64,000 nt of DNA. It comes from Pseudomonas pergaminensis. GTDB taxonomy: Bacteria > Pseudomonadota > Gammaproteobacteria > Pseudomonadales > Pseudomonadaceae. Of this stretch, positions 36,865 to 46,100 are shown piece after piece. The stretch is from positions 620,001 to 684,000 of the forward strand of contig NZ_CP078013.2 in the NCBI RefSeq assembly GCF_024112395.2. The letters are read 5' to 3'. Positions within the stretch are counted from its first letter, which is position 1. Each line of letters starts with the position of its first letter. The notes below the pieces were generated by a model that was given only the letters and a program-made list of their open reading frames with translations, was not told where the DNA came from and made no database searches. The translations under genes and the position numbers were made by a program.

Positions 36865-37653
36865 ATGGCCAAGCACAATGTACGCCTGGCGGATTTCCCC
36901 CGGCTGCCGAGCCCGGTGTACTTCCGTTATTCGGATTTCGCCCCGGACACCGAATGCACCCCGCACCAGCATTTATGGGGCTCGCTGGACTACTCGGCCA
37001 GCGGCGTGATGCGCATGGAAGTGGCCGGCAACCGCTTCATGTCACCGCCGCAATACGCCGTGTGGGTGCCACCGCATACCGAACACAGCTCCTACAATGC
37101 CGAGGCAATTGTCTACCACTCGGTCGGGTTGGCGCCGGAACTCTGCGAGCAGTTGCCGCAGCAGCCTTGCACCCTGGCCATCAGCGACATCCTCAAGGCC
37201 ATCCTCAGCGACTTCGCCCAGCGCGATGTGAACATGCCGCAGACTGAGTCCGACATCCGCCTGGCCCAGGTGCTGGTGGACCAGCTCAAGCAAGCGCCGA
37301 TTCATGAGTGTTTCTTGCCCTACGCCCGTCACCCCGGCCTGCTCGGCGTGCTGGAAGGCCTGCAGGCCGACCCCGGCGACAACCGCCCGCTGGCGCATTG
37401 GGCCGAACAGGTGCACGTGAGCGAGCGCACCCTGGCGCGTCAGTTTGTGCGCGAGCTGGGCATGAGCTTTGGCGAGTGGCGCCAGCGCTTGCGTTACCTG
37501 GCGGCCATCGAGGCCCTCGACAGCGAACGCAGCGTGCAACATGTGGCGTTTGACCTGGGCTACAGCACCGCCTCGGCGTTTATCGCCATGTTCCAGCGCC
37601 AGGCCGGCTGCACCCCTGAGCAGTATCGACGGACACACATCCGCGGCCGATGA
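36865..37653 (+). CDS. AraC family transcriptional regulator
   Basis: A 262-residue protein with an N-terminal cupin (WVPPHTEHSSYN) and a C-terminal pair of helix-turn-helix motifs (HVSERTLARQFVRELGMSFGEW and VQHVAFDLGYSTASAFIAMFQRQAG). No ribosome binding site precedes the ATG; the bases there are the third operator copy, so the message may be leaderless or the start lies elsewhere. It most likely controls the divergent EamA transporter. An altered second copy is at 57.2 kb. Confidence 0.88.
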   Translation: MAKHNVRLADFPRLPSPVYFRYSDFAPDTECTPHQHLWGSLDYSASGVMRMEVAGNRFMSPPQYAVWVPPHTEHSSYNAEAIVYHSVGLAPELCEQLPQQPCTLAISDILKAILSDFAQRDVNMPQTESDIRLAQVLVDQLKQAPIHECFLPYARHPGLLGVLEGLQADPGDNRPLAHWAEQVHVSERTLARQFVRELGMSFGEWRQRLRYLAAIEALDSERSVQHVAFDLGYSTASAFIAMFQRQAGCTPEQYRRTHIRGR

Positions 37654-37724
37654 AGATGTAACAAGCTTTGACTACACTGCTGGGTAGGCCGTGCCCCCCG
37701 GTGCGGTAACAGGGAGAAAACTCC

Positions 37725-38024
37725 ATGAAGATGCTGCGAATTCCGCTGTTGATGATGGGCCTGCTGCTGTGTTCCCAAGGTTTTGCCGCCACCGCCCAGC
37801 AAAACAAAATGACCACCTGCAACGCCGAAGCCACCACCAAGACGCTCAAGGGTGACGAGCGCAAGGCCTTTATGAAGACCTGCCTGTCGGCCCCGGCAGC
37901 CAATGACGCCAAGACCCTGACACCGCAGCAGCAGAAGATGAAGGATTGCAATGCGTCGGCGAAAACCAAGGCGTTGACCGGCGATGCGCGTAAAACCTTT
38001 ATGAGCACCTGTCTCAAAGGCTGA
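37725..38024 (+). CDS. psiF: PsiF-repeat periplasmic protein
   Basis: A 99-residue secreted protein. The signal peptide ends around GFAA. Two PsiF repeats follow, each with a Cys pair spaced alike (MTTCNAEATTKTLKGDERKAF..TC and MKDCNASAKTKALTGDARKTF..TC). PsiF is named for phosphate-starvation induction in E. coli; its function is unknown. No pho box was recognised upstream. Confidence 0.85.
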   Translation: MKMLRIPLLMMGLLLCSQGFAATAQQNKMTTCNAEATTKTLKGDERKAFMKTCLSAPAANDAKTLTPQQQKMKDCNASAKTKALTGDARKTFMSTCLKG

Positions 38025-38053
38025 TCACTCGTTCGCGAACGCCGCAGATCGAG

Positions 38054-38145
38054 TGTGGGAGCTGGGCTTGCCCGCGATACAGGCGCCTTGCTCTGTCTTG
38101 TACACCGCGGCGAGGCCATCGCGGGCAAGCCCGGCTCCCACACTT
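38054..38145. repeat. REP-like inverted doublet (type D arms)
   Basis: GTGTGGGAGCTGGGCTTGCC and its near mirror GGCAAGCCCGGCTCCCACAC enclose about 40 bases between psiF and the AI-2E-type gene. Confidence 0.85.
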
Positions 38146-38231
38146 GATCGCATTCACAACCGACCCACTCGCTTGATTCCCTCAAGGCTGGCAGACTGCC
38201 CATCCTTTAACGCCGTTCGTTTTGAGGCTGT

Positions 38232-39245
38232 ATGCCAACGTTTTCTCAACGTCACGTGATATTGCTGGCCAGCTACATCATCATTTTCGGCGGGTTGCTG
38301 CTGGTCCTGCCGCTCAAATTGCTGCCCAGCCTGCTGGCCGGCCTGTTGGTCTATGAACTGGTCAACATGCTCACCCCCCAACTGCAGCGATTGATCGAAG
38401 GCCGGCGCGCGCGTTGGCTGGCGGTGGCGTTGCTCGGCACCCTGATCGTCAGCGTGCTGACCCTGATTTTTGCCGGCGCCATCAGCTTCCTGCTCCACGA
38501 AGCGGAAAACCCCGGGGCGTCCCTCGACAAATTCATGGGCGTGGTCGACCGCGCGCGCGGCCAGTTGCCGCCGTTCCTTGACGCCTACCTGCCCGCCAGC
38601 GCCGCCGAGTTCCGCGTGGCCATTGGCGACTGGCTGAGCAAGCATTTGAGCGAGCTGCAGCTTGTGGGTAAGGATGCTGCCCACATGTTCGTCACCTTGC
38701 TGATCGGCATGGTGCTCGGTGCGATCATCGCCCTGCAGCGCGTGCCCGACCTGACCAAACGCAAACCCTTGGCCGCCGCGCTGTTCGACCGCCTGCACCT
38801 GCTGGTCCAGGCGTTTCGCAACATCGTCTTCGCGCAAATCAAGATCGCCGCGCTCAATACCGCGTTCACCGCCATATTCCTTGCTGTGGTGCTGCCGCTG
38901 TGCGGCATCCACCTGCCGCTGACCAAAACCCTGATCGTGCTGACCTTCCTGCTCGGCCTGCTGCCGGTGATCGGCAACCTGATGTCCAACACCCTGATCA
39001 CCATCGTCGCGCTGTCGTTGTCGATCTGGGTCGCAGTGGCGGCGCTGGGTTACCTGATCGTGATCCACAAGGTCGAGTACTTCCTCAACGCGCGGATCGT
39101 AGGCGGGCAGATCAGTGCCAAGTCGTGGGAATTGCTCCTGGCGATGCTGGTGTTTGAAGCCGCCTTCGGCTTGCCGGGCGTGGTGGCGGGGCCGATTTAC
39201 TATGCGTACCTGAAAAGCGAGTTGAAGCTCGGCGGGATGGTTTGA
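38232..39245 (+). CDS. AI-2E family transporter (PerM-like)
   Basis: A 337-residue membrane protein with about seven hydrophobic helices and a periplasmic region in the first half. The segment LLGLLPVIGNLMSNTLI and the C-terminal GLPGVVAGPIYYAYLKSEL are typical of the family, which includes PerM and TqsA. These export small molecules or sodium; the substrate here is unknown. Confidence 0.82.
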   Translation: MPTFSQRHVILLASYIIIFGGLLLVLPLKLLPSLLAGLLVYELVNMLTPQLQRLIEGRRARWLAVALLGTLIVSVLTLIFAGAISFLLHEAENPGASLDKFMGVVDRARGQLPPFLDAYLPASAAEFRVAIGDWLSKHLSELQLVGKDAAHMFVTLLIGMVLGAIIALQRVPDLTKRKPLAAALFDRLHLLVQAFRNIVFAQIKIAALNTAFTAIFLAVVLPLCGIHLPLTKTLIVLTFLLGLLPVIGNLMSNTLITIVALSLSIWVAVAALGYLIVIHKVEYFLNARIVGGQISAKSWELLLAMLVFEAAFGLPGVVAGPIYYAYLKSELKLGGMV

Positions 39246-39305
39246 CGCAATAACTGAAGCGCTGTTGCTTCGTGGACTTTAAAGGGACTTAGAGGGATCC
39301 AAGTT

Positions 39306-39884
39306 GTGAGCGACAATATCTATGCTCCACCAACGGCAGAGTTGTCTGAGGCGGTAAAGCCCGCTGCCGAGTTCTATGTCATTTCCCAGAAAAAGCTGAT
39401 GATTCTGAGCCTGCTCAGTTTTGGGCTGTACACCTATGTCTGGGCGTATAAAAACTGGAGCCTGTACAAGAAAGCCAACCAGGCCGATATCTTGCCGTTG
39501 GCGCGCGCGTTCTTTTTTATCTTCTTTGTGCACAAGCTTTACCGCCTTGCCTACCGGCGGGTGGTCGAGAGCGGCCGAAAATTCGATTTCGATTTTGAGC
39601 AATGGGCCACGGTGTTTGTGGTGGTGACTGTGGGCGCCAACGTGTTCGACGCCGTGGCTGCGCGCGTCGAGGCGTTGTTTGCCTATAAAAGCCTGACGCT
39701 CCTGGCGCTGCCTCTTTGTGCCTACATCCTTCAACAATCCCAGGCCCTGATCAATTTTGCCGCCGGCGACCCGGAAGGTCAGAGCAACGCTCGGTTCAAT
39801 CCGTGGAACTACTTGGTGATCGTGCCCGGCATTGTCATGTGGGGCCTGACATTTCTTGGGCTATGGGTGATCTATTTTCGCTAG
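39306..39884 (+). CDS. Inner-membrane protein of unknown function
   Basis: A 192-residue protein started by GTG. After a soluble Pro-rich start (IYAPPTAELSEA) come about four hydrophobic helices; LSFGLYTYVWAYKNW in the first resembles small DUF4234-type membrane proteins. It is 60 bases after the AI-2E-type gene and 23 bases before a lipoprotein gene, and could form a unit with the latter. No function can be assigned. Confidence 0.65.
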   Translation: MSDNIYAPPTAELSEAVKPAAEFYVISQKKLMILSLLSFGLYTYVWAYKNWSLYKKANQADILPLARAFFFIFFVHKLYRLAYRRVVESGRKFDFDFEQWATVFVVVTVGANVFDAVAARVEALFAYKSLTLLALPLCAYILQQSQALINFAAGDPEGQSNARFNPWNYLVIVPGIVMWGLTFLGLWVIYFR

Positions 39885-39907
39885 CCCCCCGCAAAAAGGA
39901 CTGCTCC

Positions 39908-40507
39908 ATGAACAAGGAATTTAGCGTCGTACTCCTCGCCATCGGCTTTTCGGCACTGGTCGGCTGTTCCGCAGCCGGTGTCGTGGCCAGTTCCGATCCA
40001 CGGCAAAAGTTGGCTGACGCCGACGCGTTGCTGGATCAGGGGCGGCCATTGCCGGCCGAGCGCTTGATTGCCGAGGCCGTGCAACGGTGCACGGCGGCCG
40101 GGGATCAGTTGTGCCTGGCGGACGCTTATCGCGGGTATGGATTGTTTTTCATGTCGTCGGCGTTGGCCAGCCAGAAGGACCGCTATACGACCCAGGGCTT
40201 TCGTGACACCACGGCGACCTACGAACAGCGCTACGTGAAAGCCAATGAGTACTTGGAGAAGTCCCGGGCGATCTATGCCCAGGCCGGGCGGTTTGAGGTG
40301 GTGACTAATCTCAATTTGAACCGAGGCTTTGCCTACGAGATGGCGGGGGATAAGTCGGCGGCTTGCCAGGCCTATGTTGATAGCCTGGCGGCAAGCCGGG
40401 AGAACGCGCGGCTCAAACCGGGCGCCGTGATCCAGGTGCCGGCCAAGTACGGGACATTTGAGCGGTACATCGGCGTGCAAAAAGCGCGGGTGGGGTGTGG
40501 CGCTTAG
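39908..40507 (+). CDS. Outer-envelope lipoprotein with TPR-like helices
   Basis: A 199-residue lipoprotein: the signal peptide ends in a LVGC lipobox, so Cys would be lipidated. The mature part is helical with TPR-like spacing (ADADALLDQGRPLPAERLIAEAV, AYRGYGLFF, NLNRGFAYEMAGDKSAACQ). A long in-frame extension upstream (to 39716) overlaps the previous gene and is rejected. GGACTG lies before the ATG. Function unknown; TPR lipoproteins often scaffold envelope complexes. Confidence 0.75.
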   Translation: MNKEFSVVLLAIGFSALVGCSAAGVVASSDPRQKLADADALLDQGRPLPAERLIAEAVQRCTAAGDQLCLADAYRGYGLFFMSSALASQKDRYTTQGFRDTTATYEQRYVKANEYLEKSRAIYAQAGRFEVVTNLNLNRGFAYEMAGDKSAACQAYVDSLAASRENARLKPGAVIQVPAKYGTFERYIGVQKARVGCGA

Positions 40508-40531
40508 CATCTTGGGCCGAACTGAGTCTTT

Positions 40532-40560
40532 GTGGTGAGCGGGGTAAGCCCGCTCACCAC
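40532..40560. repeat. Perfect type C hairpin
   Basis: GTGGTGAGCGGG and CCCGCTCACCAC are perfect complements around five bases, between convergent genes. It may also terminate transcription. Confidence 0.8.
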
Positions 40561-40568
40561 TCGACAGA

Positions 40569-41837
40569 TCAGTTTCCGTAACGCTTGCTGGCCTCAATCG
40601 CCAGGCCACTGCCGATACTGCCGAAGATATTGCCTTCCACATGCCGTGCATTCGGCAACATCGCCGAGATGCTGTGGCGCAGTGCCGGGATGCCGCTTGA
40701 ACCACCGGTGAAGAACACCGTGTCTACCTGTGCCACGCTCACCGACGCATCGTTGAGCAACTGCGTGACGCTGTTGCGCACGCGCTCCAGCAAGCCGTCG
40801 ATGGCCGATTCAAATAGCGTCCGGCTCAGTTCCACGCTCAACCCTGGCTCAACCCGATCCAGCAGCACGTGGCGGCTGTCTTGGTGGGTCAGCTGGATCT
40901 TGGTTTCTTCCACTTCCATGGCCAGCCAGTGCCCGGCGCGCTGTTCGATCAGCTTGAACAGGCGGTCGATGCCACCGGTGTCTTCGATGTCGTAGCGCAT
41001 ACTGCCCAATGCCAGCTGGGATTTTTGCGAGTACACCGAGTTGATGGTGTGCCAGGTGGCCAGGTTCATGTGGTGGCTGGTGGGCATGTAGGCACCGCTT
41101 TTCATGCGGCTGCCGTAGCCGAACAGCGGCATCATCCCTTGCAGGCTCAACTGCTTGTCGAAGTCGGTGCCGCCGATGTGCACGCCACCGGTGGCGAGGA
41201 TGTCGCTCTGGCGGTTGTCGTTGTGGCGACGGTCCGGGGACAGGCGCACCAGGGAGAAGTCGGACGTACCCCCGCCGATGTCGACGATCAGGACCAACTC
41301 TTCCTTTTCAATGGTGGACTCGTAGTCGAACGCCGCTGCAATCGGCTCGTACTGGAACGAGATGTCCTTGAAGCCGATCTTGCGTGCCACGTCGACCAGG
41401 GTGTTTTCGGCTTCCTGGTCGGCCATCGGGTCGTCATCGACGAAGAACACCGGGCGGCCCAGTACCACTTCTTCGAACTCACGCCCGGCATTGGCTTCGG
41501 CGCGGCTCTTGAGCTGGCCGATGAACAGCGCCAGCAGGTCGGTGAAGGGCATCGCGGTGCCCAGCACGCTGGTGTCGTGCTTGATCAGCTTGGAACCCAG
41601 CAGGCTCTTGAGCGAGCGCATCAACCGGCCTTCGTAGTTTTCCAGGTATTCATGCAGGGCCAGGCGGCCGTACACCGGGCGGCGCTCCTCGAAGTTGAAG
41701 AACACCACCGACGGCAACGTGATCTTGTCGTCCTCCAGCGCGATGAGCGTCTCCTCGCCGGGGCGGATCCAGCCGACGGTGGAGTTGGACGTGCCAAAGT
41801 CGATGCCGCAGGCACGGGCTGGGGATGGGTTTTTCAT
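40569..41837 (-). CDS. Hsp70 family protein, YegD-like
   Basis: A 422-residue protein with the actin-like ATPase only: phosphate-1 GIDFGTSNSTVGW, phosphate-2 VDIGGGTSDFSLVRL and the adenosine segment FFTGGSSGIPALRHSI. The peptide-binding domain of DnaK is missing, as in E. coli YegD. It is divergent from the cbpA-like gene, so the two may work together, but a YegD-J-protein pair is inference. Confidence 0.88.
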   Translation of the reverse strand: MKNPSPARACGIDFGTSNSTVGWIRPGEETLIALEDDKITLPSVVFFNFEERRPVYGRLALHEYLENYEGRLMRSLKSLLGSKLIKHDTSVLGTAMPFTDLLALFIGQLKSRAEANAGREFEEVVLGRPVFFVDDDPMADQEAENTLVDVARKIGFKDISFQYEPIAAAFDYESTIEKEELVLIVDIGGGTSDFSLVRLSPDRRHNDNRQSDILATGGVHIGGTDFDKQLSLQGMMPLFGYGSRMKSGAYMPTSHHMNLATWHTINSVYSQKSQLALGSMRYDIEDTGGIDRLFKLIEQRAGHWLAMEVEETKIQLTHQDSRHVLLDRVEPGLSVELSRTLFESAIDGLLERVRNSVTQLLNDASVSVAQVDTVFFTGGSSGIPALRHSISAMLPNARHVEGNIFGSIGSGLAIEASKRYGN

Positions 41838-41923
41838 GATCTATCGGGTTCCGGTTGAAAAACGGCCGCGCAGTGTATGCCAGTCGAAGGCGGATGCGTA
41901 GGCCGACTATCCGCTAAATCGTG

Positions 41924-41951
41924 CTTGAAAGTTGGGTATTTGCCCCCACAT
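41924..41951 (+). promoter_or_regulatory. Sigma-32 (heat-shock) promoter candidate for cbpA
   Basis: CTTGAAA, 13 bases, then CCCCACAT matches the RpoH consensus CTTGAAA-N11-16-CCCCATNT with one mismatch. It lies 125 bases before the ATG of the J-protein gene. Confidence 0.6.
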
Positions 41952-42076
41952 CTGCTGCATACGGCTAGTGCCGATAACACTTTGACGCACCCCCAGGCCA
42001 CAAGATTCAACAAGTGCAATGCAGCGCACGCTGTGCCCTGGGCGGTGCGATCTCGATTAAGGATGGTGAACCGCCG

Positions 42077-43015
42077 ATGGATTTCAAAGACTACTACAAG
42101 ATATTGGGTGTCGAGCCGAGCGCCGATGACAAGGAAATCAAGGCTGCCTATCGAAAACTCGCACGCAAATATCACCCGGATGTGAGCAAGGAAAAAGACG
42201 CCGAAGCCAAGTTCAAGGACGCGTCCGAAGCCTATGAAGCGCTTAAAAGCGCCGATAAGCGCGCCGAGTACGACGAGCTGCGCAAATACGGCCAGCATGG
42301 CCAGCCGTTCCAGGGCCCGCCGGGCTGGCAGAGCCGTGGCGGCTTCGGCGGTGGCGGTGGTGGCGAGGATTTCTCGGACTTCTTCAGCTCGATCTTCGGC
42401 TCGCGCGGCGACGCCTTTGGTGGCGGCCAGCGCCGTCCTGCCGGGCGCAAAGGCCAGGACGTCGAGATGCAGCTGTCGGTGTTCCTGGAAGAGACGCTAT
42501 CCACCGAGTCCAAGCAGATCAGCTTCCAGGTGCCGCAGTACGACGCTTCGGGGCGTCACGTCAGCAACACCACCAAGAGCCTGAACGTGAAGATCCCCGC
42601 CGGTGTGGCCGACGGCGAGCGTATCCGCCTCAAGGCGCAAGGCGCCCCCGGTATCGGCGGTGGGGCCAATGGCGACCTGTACCTGATCATCAAGTTCGCG
42701 CCACACCCCAAGTTCGAAGTGGACGGCGAAAACCTGATCATCAACCTGCCCCTGGCCCCGTGGGAGTTGGCGCTGGGTGCTGAAGTGCAGGTGCCGACGC
42801 TCACCGGCAAGATCAACCTCAAGGTGCCTGCCGGCAGCCAGAACGGCCAGCGCATGCGCGCCAAGGGCCATGGCCTGCTGAACAAGGCCGGGCAGCGCGG
42901 TTACCTGTTCGTGCAGCTCAAGGCGGTGATGCCCAAGGACAGCAGCGATGAGGTCAAGGCGCTGTGGCAGGAACTGGCTGCCAAGGCGGCGTTCAACCCG
43001 CGCGAGGGGTTCTGA
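42077..43015 (+). CDS. cbpA: DnaJ-class co-chaperone, CbpA type
   Basis: A 312-residue J protein: J domain at residues 1-70 with HPD in [13 protein letters not shown], a Gly/Phe-rich linker ([21 protein letters not shown]), and two C-terminal substrate-binding domains. The zinc finger of DnaJ is absent, which places it in the CbpA group. It stimulates Hsp70 ATPase activity. The start at MDFKDYY is preferred over an upstream Met. An altered second copy is at 62.4 kb. Confidence 0.9.
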   Translation: MDFKDYYKILGVEPSADDKEIKAAYRKLARKYHPDVSKEKDAEAKFKDASEAYEALKSADKRAEYDELRKYGQHGQPFQGPPGWQSRGGFGGGGGGEDFSDFFSSIFGSRGDAFGGGQRRPAGRKGQDVEMQLSVFLEETLSTESKQISFQVPQYDASGRHVSNTTKSLNVKIPAGVADGERIRLKAQGAPGIGGGANGDLYLIIKFAPHPKFEVDGENLIINLPLAPWELALGAEVQVPTLTGKINLKVPAGSQNGQRMRAKGHGLLNKAGQRGYLFVQLKAVMPKDSSDEVKALWQELAAKAAFNPREGF

Positions 43016-43051
43016 TCGGCCCGGTGGGCTAAGCATCTACCGCGGCCAGCG

Positions 43052-43110
43052 GTGCCGGGCATGGTGTGCTGTCTCTCCCTTTGAACCAGGAGAGTCACTA
43101 TGCCCGGCAC
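43052..43110 (+). promoter_or_regulatory. Leader hairpin that encloses the ribosome binding site and start codon of the giant gene
   Basis: GTGCCGGGCAT (43052-43062) pairs perfectly with ATGCCCGGCAC (43100-43110), which begins with the start codon. Inside it CTCTCC (43073-43078) pairs with GGAGAG (43089-43094), the ribosome binding site. In RNA this two-stem structure would hide both signals. It is also present, with one base missing in the loop, in the second copy near 63.4 kb. Confidence 0.6.
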
Positions 43111-46100
43111 ACCATCGCCACTCCCGGCCACGCCAGCCAGTGCAAGTATCCACAACCCCCTGCTTGAGCAAGCCATCCCCGACTGGTTGATCCAGGCCAC
43201 GCCACAACGGCGCCAGGCGGTGAAAGACGCGCCCGCCAACTTGCCCGACTGGTATCACCAGGCGTCCCCGGTCCAGCGCCAGGCAGTGGACACTGCGACG
43301 TTCGCCAGCTTCTCTTCGCAAACCCAACTCGACAAGGCCATGGCCGACCTGCAGGGCCTCGACGCGTTCGCCGCGCCGTTGCTCAGCCAGGCGTTGAAAG
43401 ACGCCTTGAAGGTCACCCTCGACGTCAATAAGACCTTCCTGCGCCTGAACAAGACCATCACGTATGGGATCCTGCGCGAACGTGTCGGTACGTACCAGGT
43501 CTTGAACCTGTCGCTGTTGCAGGCCGCCATCCATAACTTCGAGGCCGCGGAGTGTGAGGCGGGGGCATTCGATGAGACCTCGGGGTTCGTGGTCGAAGGC
43601 GCCACCCCAGGCACCTTCGAGCCGTTGTCGACATCCCTGACGGTCCGCCAGTTTCTCAAGCTCTGTCGCGTGCTGAATATCGGCGCGCTCTATCAGCTGT
43701 ACCTCAAGGGCTTTCTCTACCCCACGGACGCGGCGAAGGCAAAGGCCCTTCACGACCCATTCGTGGCCGCACAGAAAGACGCGATGCGCGCGGCGGCAGA
43801 AATGGCGCTGTTGAAAAAGGATATCGAGCCGGCCGACTACGACATGATCCTGTCGGTGATCGCGGGCGAAATGAATCCACGCCTGAAGGGTAAGCGCGTG
43901 TGGTTTCGCGACCTCCAATTGATGAAGCACCGCTTGACCGGCTGCGTAGTGTTCAGCATCAGTGACAAGTACGCCTACAGTGATGAATTCATCCTCTATG
44001 TACCGCAAGACCCGCAGTCACCGCTCAAGCGCTACTCTCTCGGCCAACTGCGCGAGCAGTTCAAGCGCCAGTTCACGGCGCGTGACTTATCTGTATCAGG
44101 GCCGACCGCCTACCAGCGTTTTTTCAGCCAGTTCGTCGACTACGCCGACCTGCCGGATTATTTCAGTCAATTCACCCAGAACGGACCGGATAAAACCTTC
44201 GATCAGTCCTTTGCACCTTACGCTCCGCTGCTCAATATGGTTGTAAAGGGCTTAAACCCCTGGGGTGCTTTCAACGAGCTGCCCCCGCCGGATGCGGTGG
44301 TCCAAGTGCCGGAGGATGACCCCTACCTCGACCCTCAGGGCATTGCGCGCAGGGGCCGCGGTATCTGGGCGGATAACGTCGACCTATGGGATTACCTGTT
44401 TGACCGGTATCGCGACAAGCTGCTGGGCGACGCACGCAGCCACGCGGTGTCGACGGCGGATGTGGATGCGAAGGTGCGCTCGCAAAAAATCGCCAGCCTG
44501 CTGAACATCGGCATGCTGGTGTTAGGTTTTGTGCCGGGTCTGGGTGAGTTGATGATGGTGGTGATTGCCGGTCAGCTGCTGTACACCGTGTTTGAGGGCG
44601 CGACCGAATGGAGCGAGGGCGACCGCAAGGCGGCCAAGGTGCACTTGGTGGATGTGGCGCAAAATCTCGCGTTGATTGCGGTGATGGGCGCGGCAGGGAA
44701 GGGGATTGGCAAGCTGGTGACGGTGAAGCCAGAGCCGGTTATCGAAGGCTTGAAACAGGTCGAGTCGAGCGATGGTCAGGCACGCTTATGGAAAACTGAC
44801 CTCACGCCTTATGAAAGCCCCACCAAGCTACCCGACAGCACGGCGCCCAATGCCTTGGGGCAGTTTGTGGTCGACGGCAAGACCTACATCCGTCAGGACG
44901 GCAAGGTCTACGAGACGACGTTTGATGACACCCTGGAAGCTTGGCGCATCCGCCATCCCCACCGCGCCGATGCCTATGCCCCGCAGCTAGCGCACAACCA
45001 CGAAGGCGCCTGGCAGTCTGAAGCCGACGCGCCGCTGACCTGGGACACGGACACGTTGTTGCGGCGTATGGGGTTGCCAGCGGAACCCGTGCCGGTCGGG
45101 CAGCGGGCCGATGCACTGTTCGCCAGTGGGGTAGAGCCAGACGCGCTGCGAGAGGCCCAGTTCAACCATGAGCCCACGCCGCTGATACTTGCCGACACTT
45201 TCAAGCGCTTTGCCCTGCACAACGAGCTCTCGCGGTTTATCGAGCAGATGAAAAGCCTCGACCCCGGAGTGTATGCCCAGGCGGACCCGGTGTTACAACT
45301 GGATCTGCTCAAGCGCCGAGGGATGCTCCCCAGCACATCGCCCTTGCGCGTCATCGACGCTGCCGGACGCACGCTCTGGGAGGATGCTGCCGCCGGCAAC
45401 CGTCGCACCATCGTACTCAGCGCAAACCATCAGGCGCGGGGTGAGTTGCTGGAGCAAGTCTTGTACACCCTGCAAGGGGTTGATCCTGAACTCAAGGAGT
45501 TCCCGGGAACGCCTGAGGAATCTTTGTCTGCGAGGGCCGCAAAGCTGCGCCAGTACCTGGGTGATCAAGTGGAGGTCTTCAAGGCAGCTTTCCTGGAGGA
45601 GCGCTACCAGGCACTGACGGCAGCCGACGGCTCCCTGGAGGGCTACCCCAAGCTTCCCGGCGCGATAGCCTCCCGCTTGCTCGACGGTCTCAGTGCCGAG
45701 GAGCTGCAAACCTGGCGCACCAAGGCCATCCTGCCGGAACCGGTGGTGGAGCAGGCGCGCTGGTATGAGCAGGAGGCCCGCGTATCCCGCGCCTATGAAG
45801 GGCTGCTGCTGGACTCCCTGGCCGATGTCGACAGCTTGCGCCTGGCCCTGCGTACCCTGGAAACCTTGCCTGGCTGGCGCAGGGGCGTTCGTCTGGAGCT
45901 GCGCCAGTATTCGGAGCAGGGCACGTTGCTCGATGCCATTGGCAGTCCTGACCAGACTCAGGTGCGCAAACTGGTGCTGATGGAGAATGGCCAGTTCGTC
46001 GCCGCAATGCCCAGGGACTTTTATGAGGCGGTGTGGGAGGTGATGTCCCCGGATGAACGTCAACGGCTGGGGTTGACCGATACCCAACAGCTCAAGGCAT

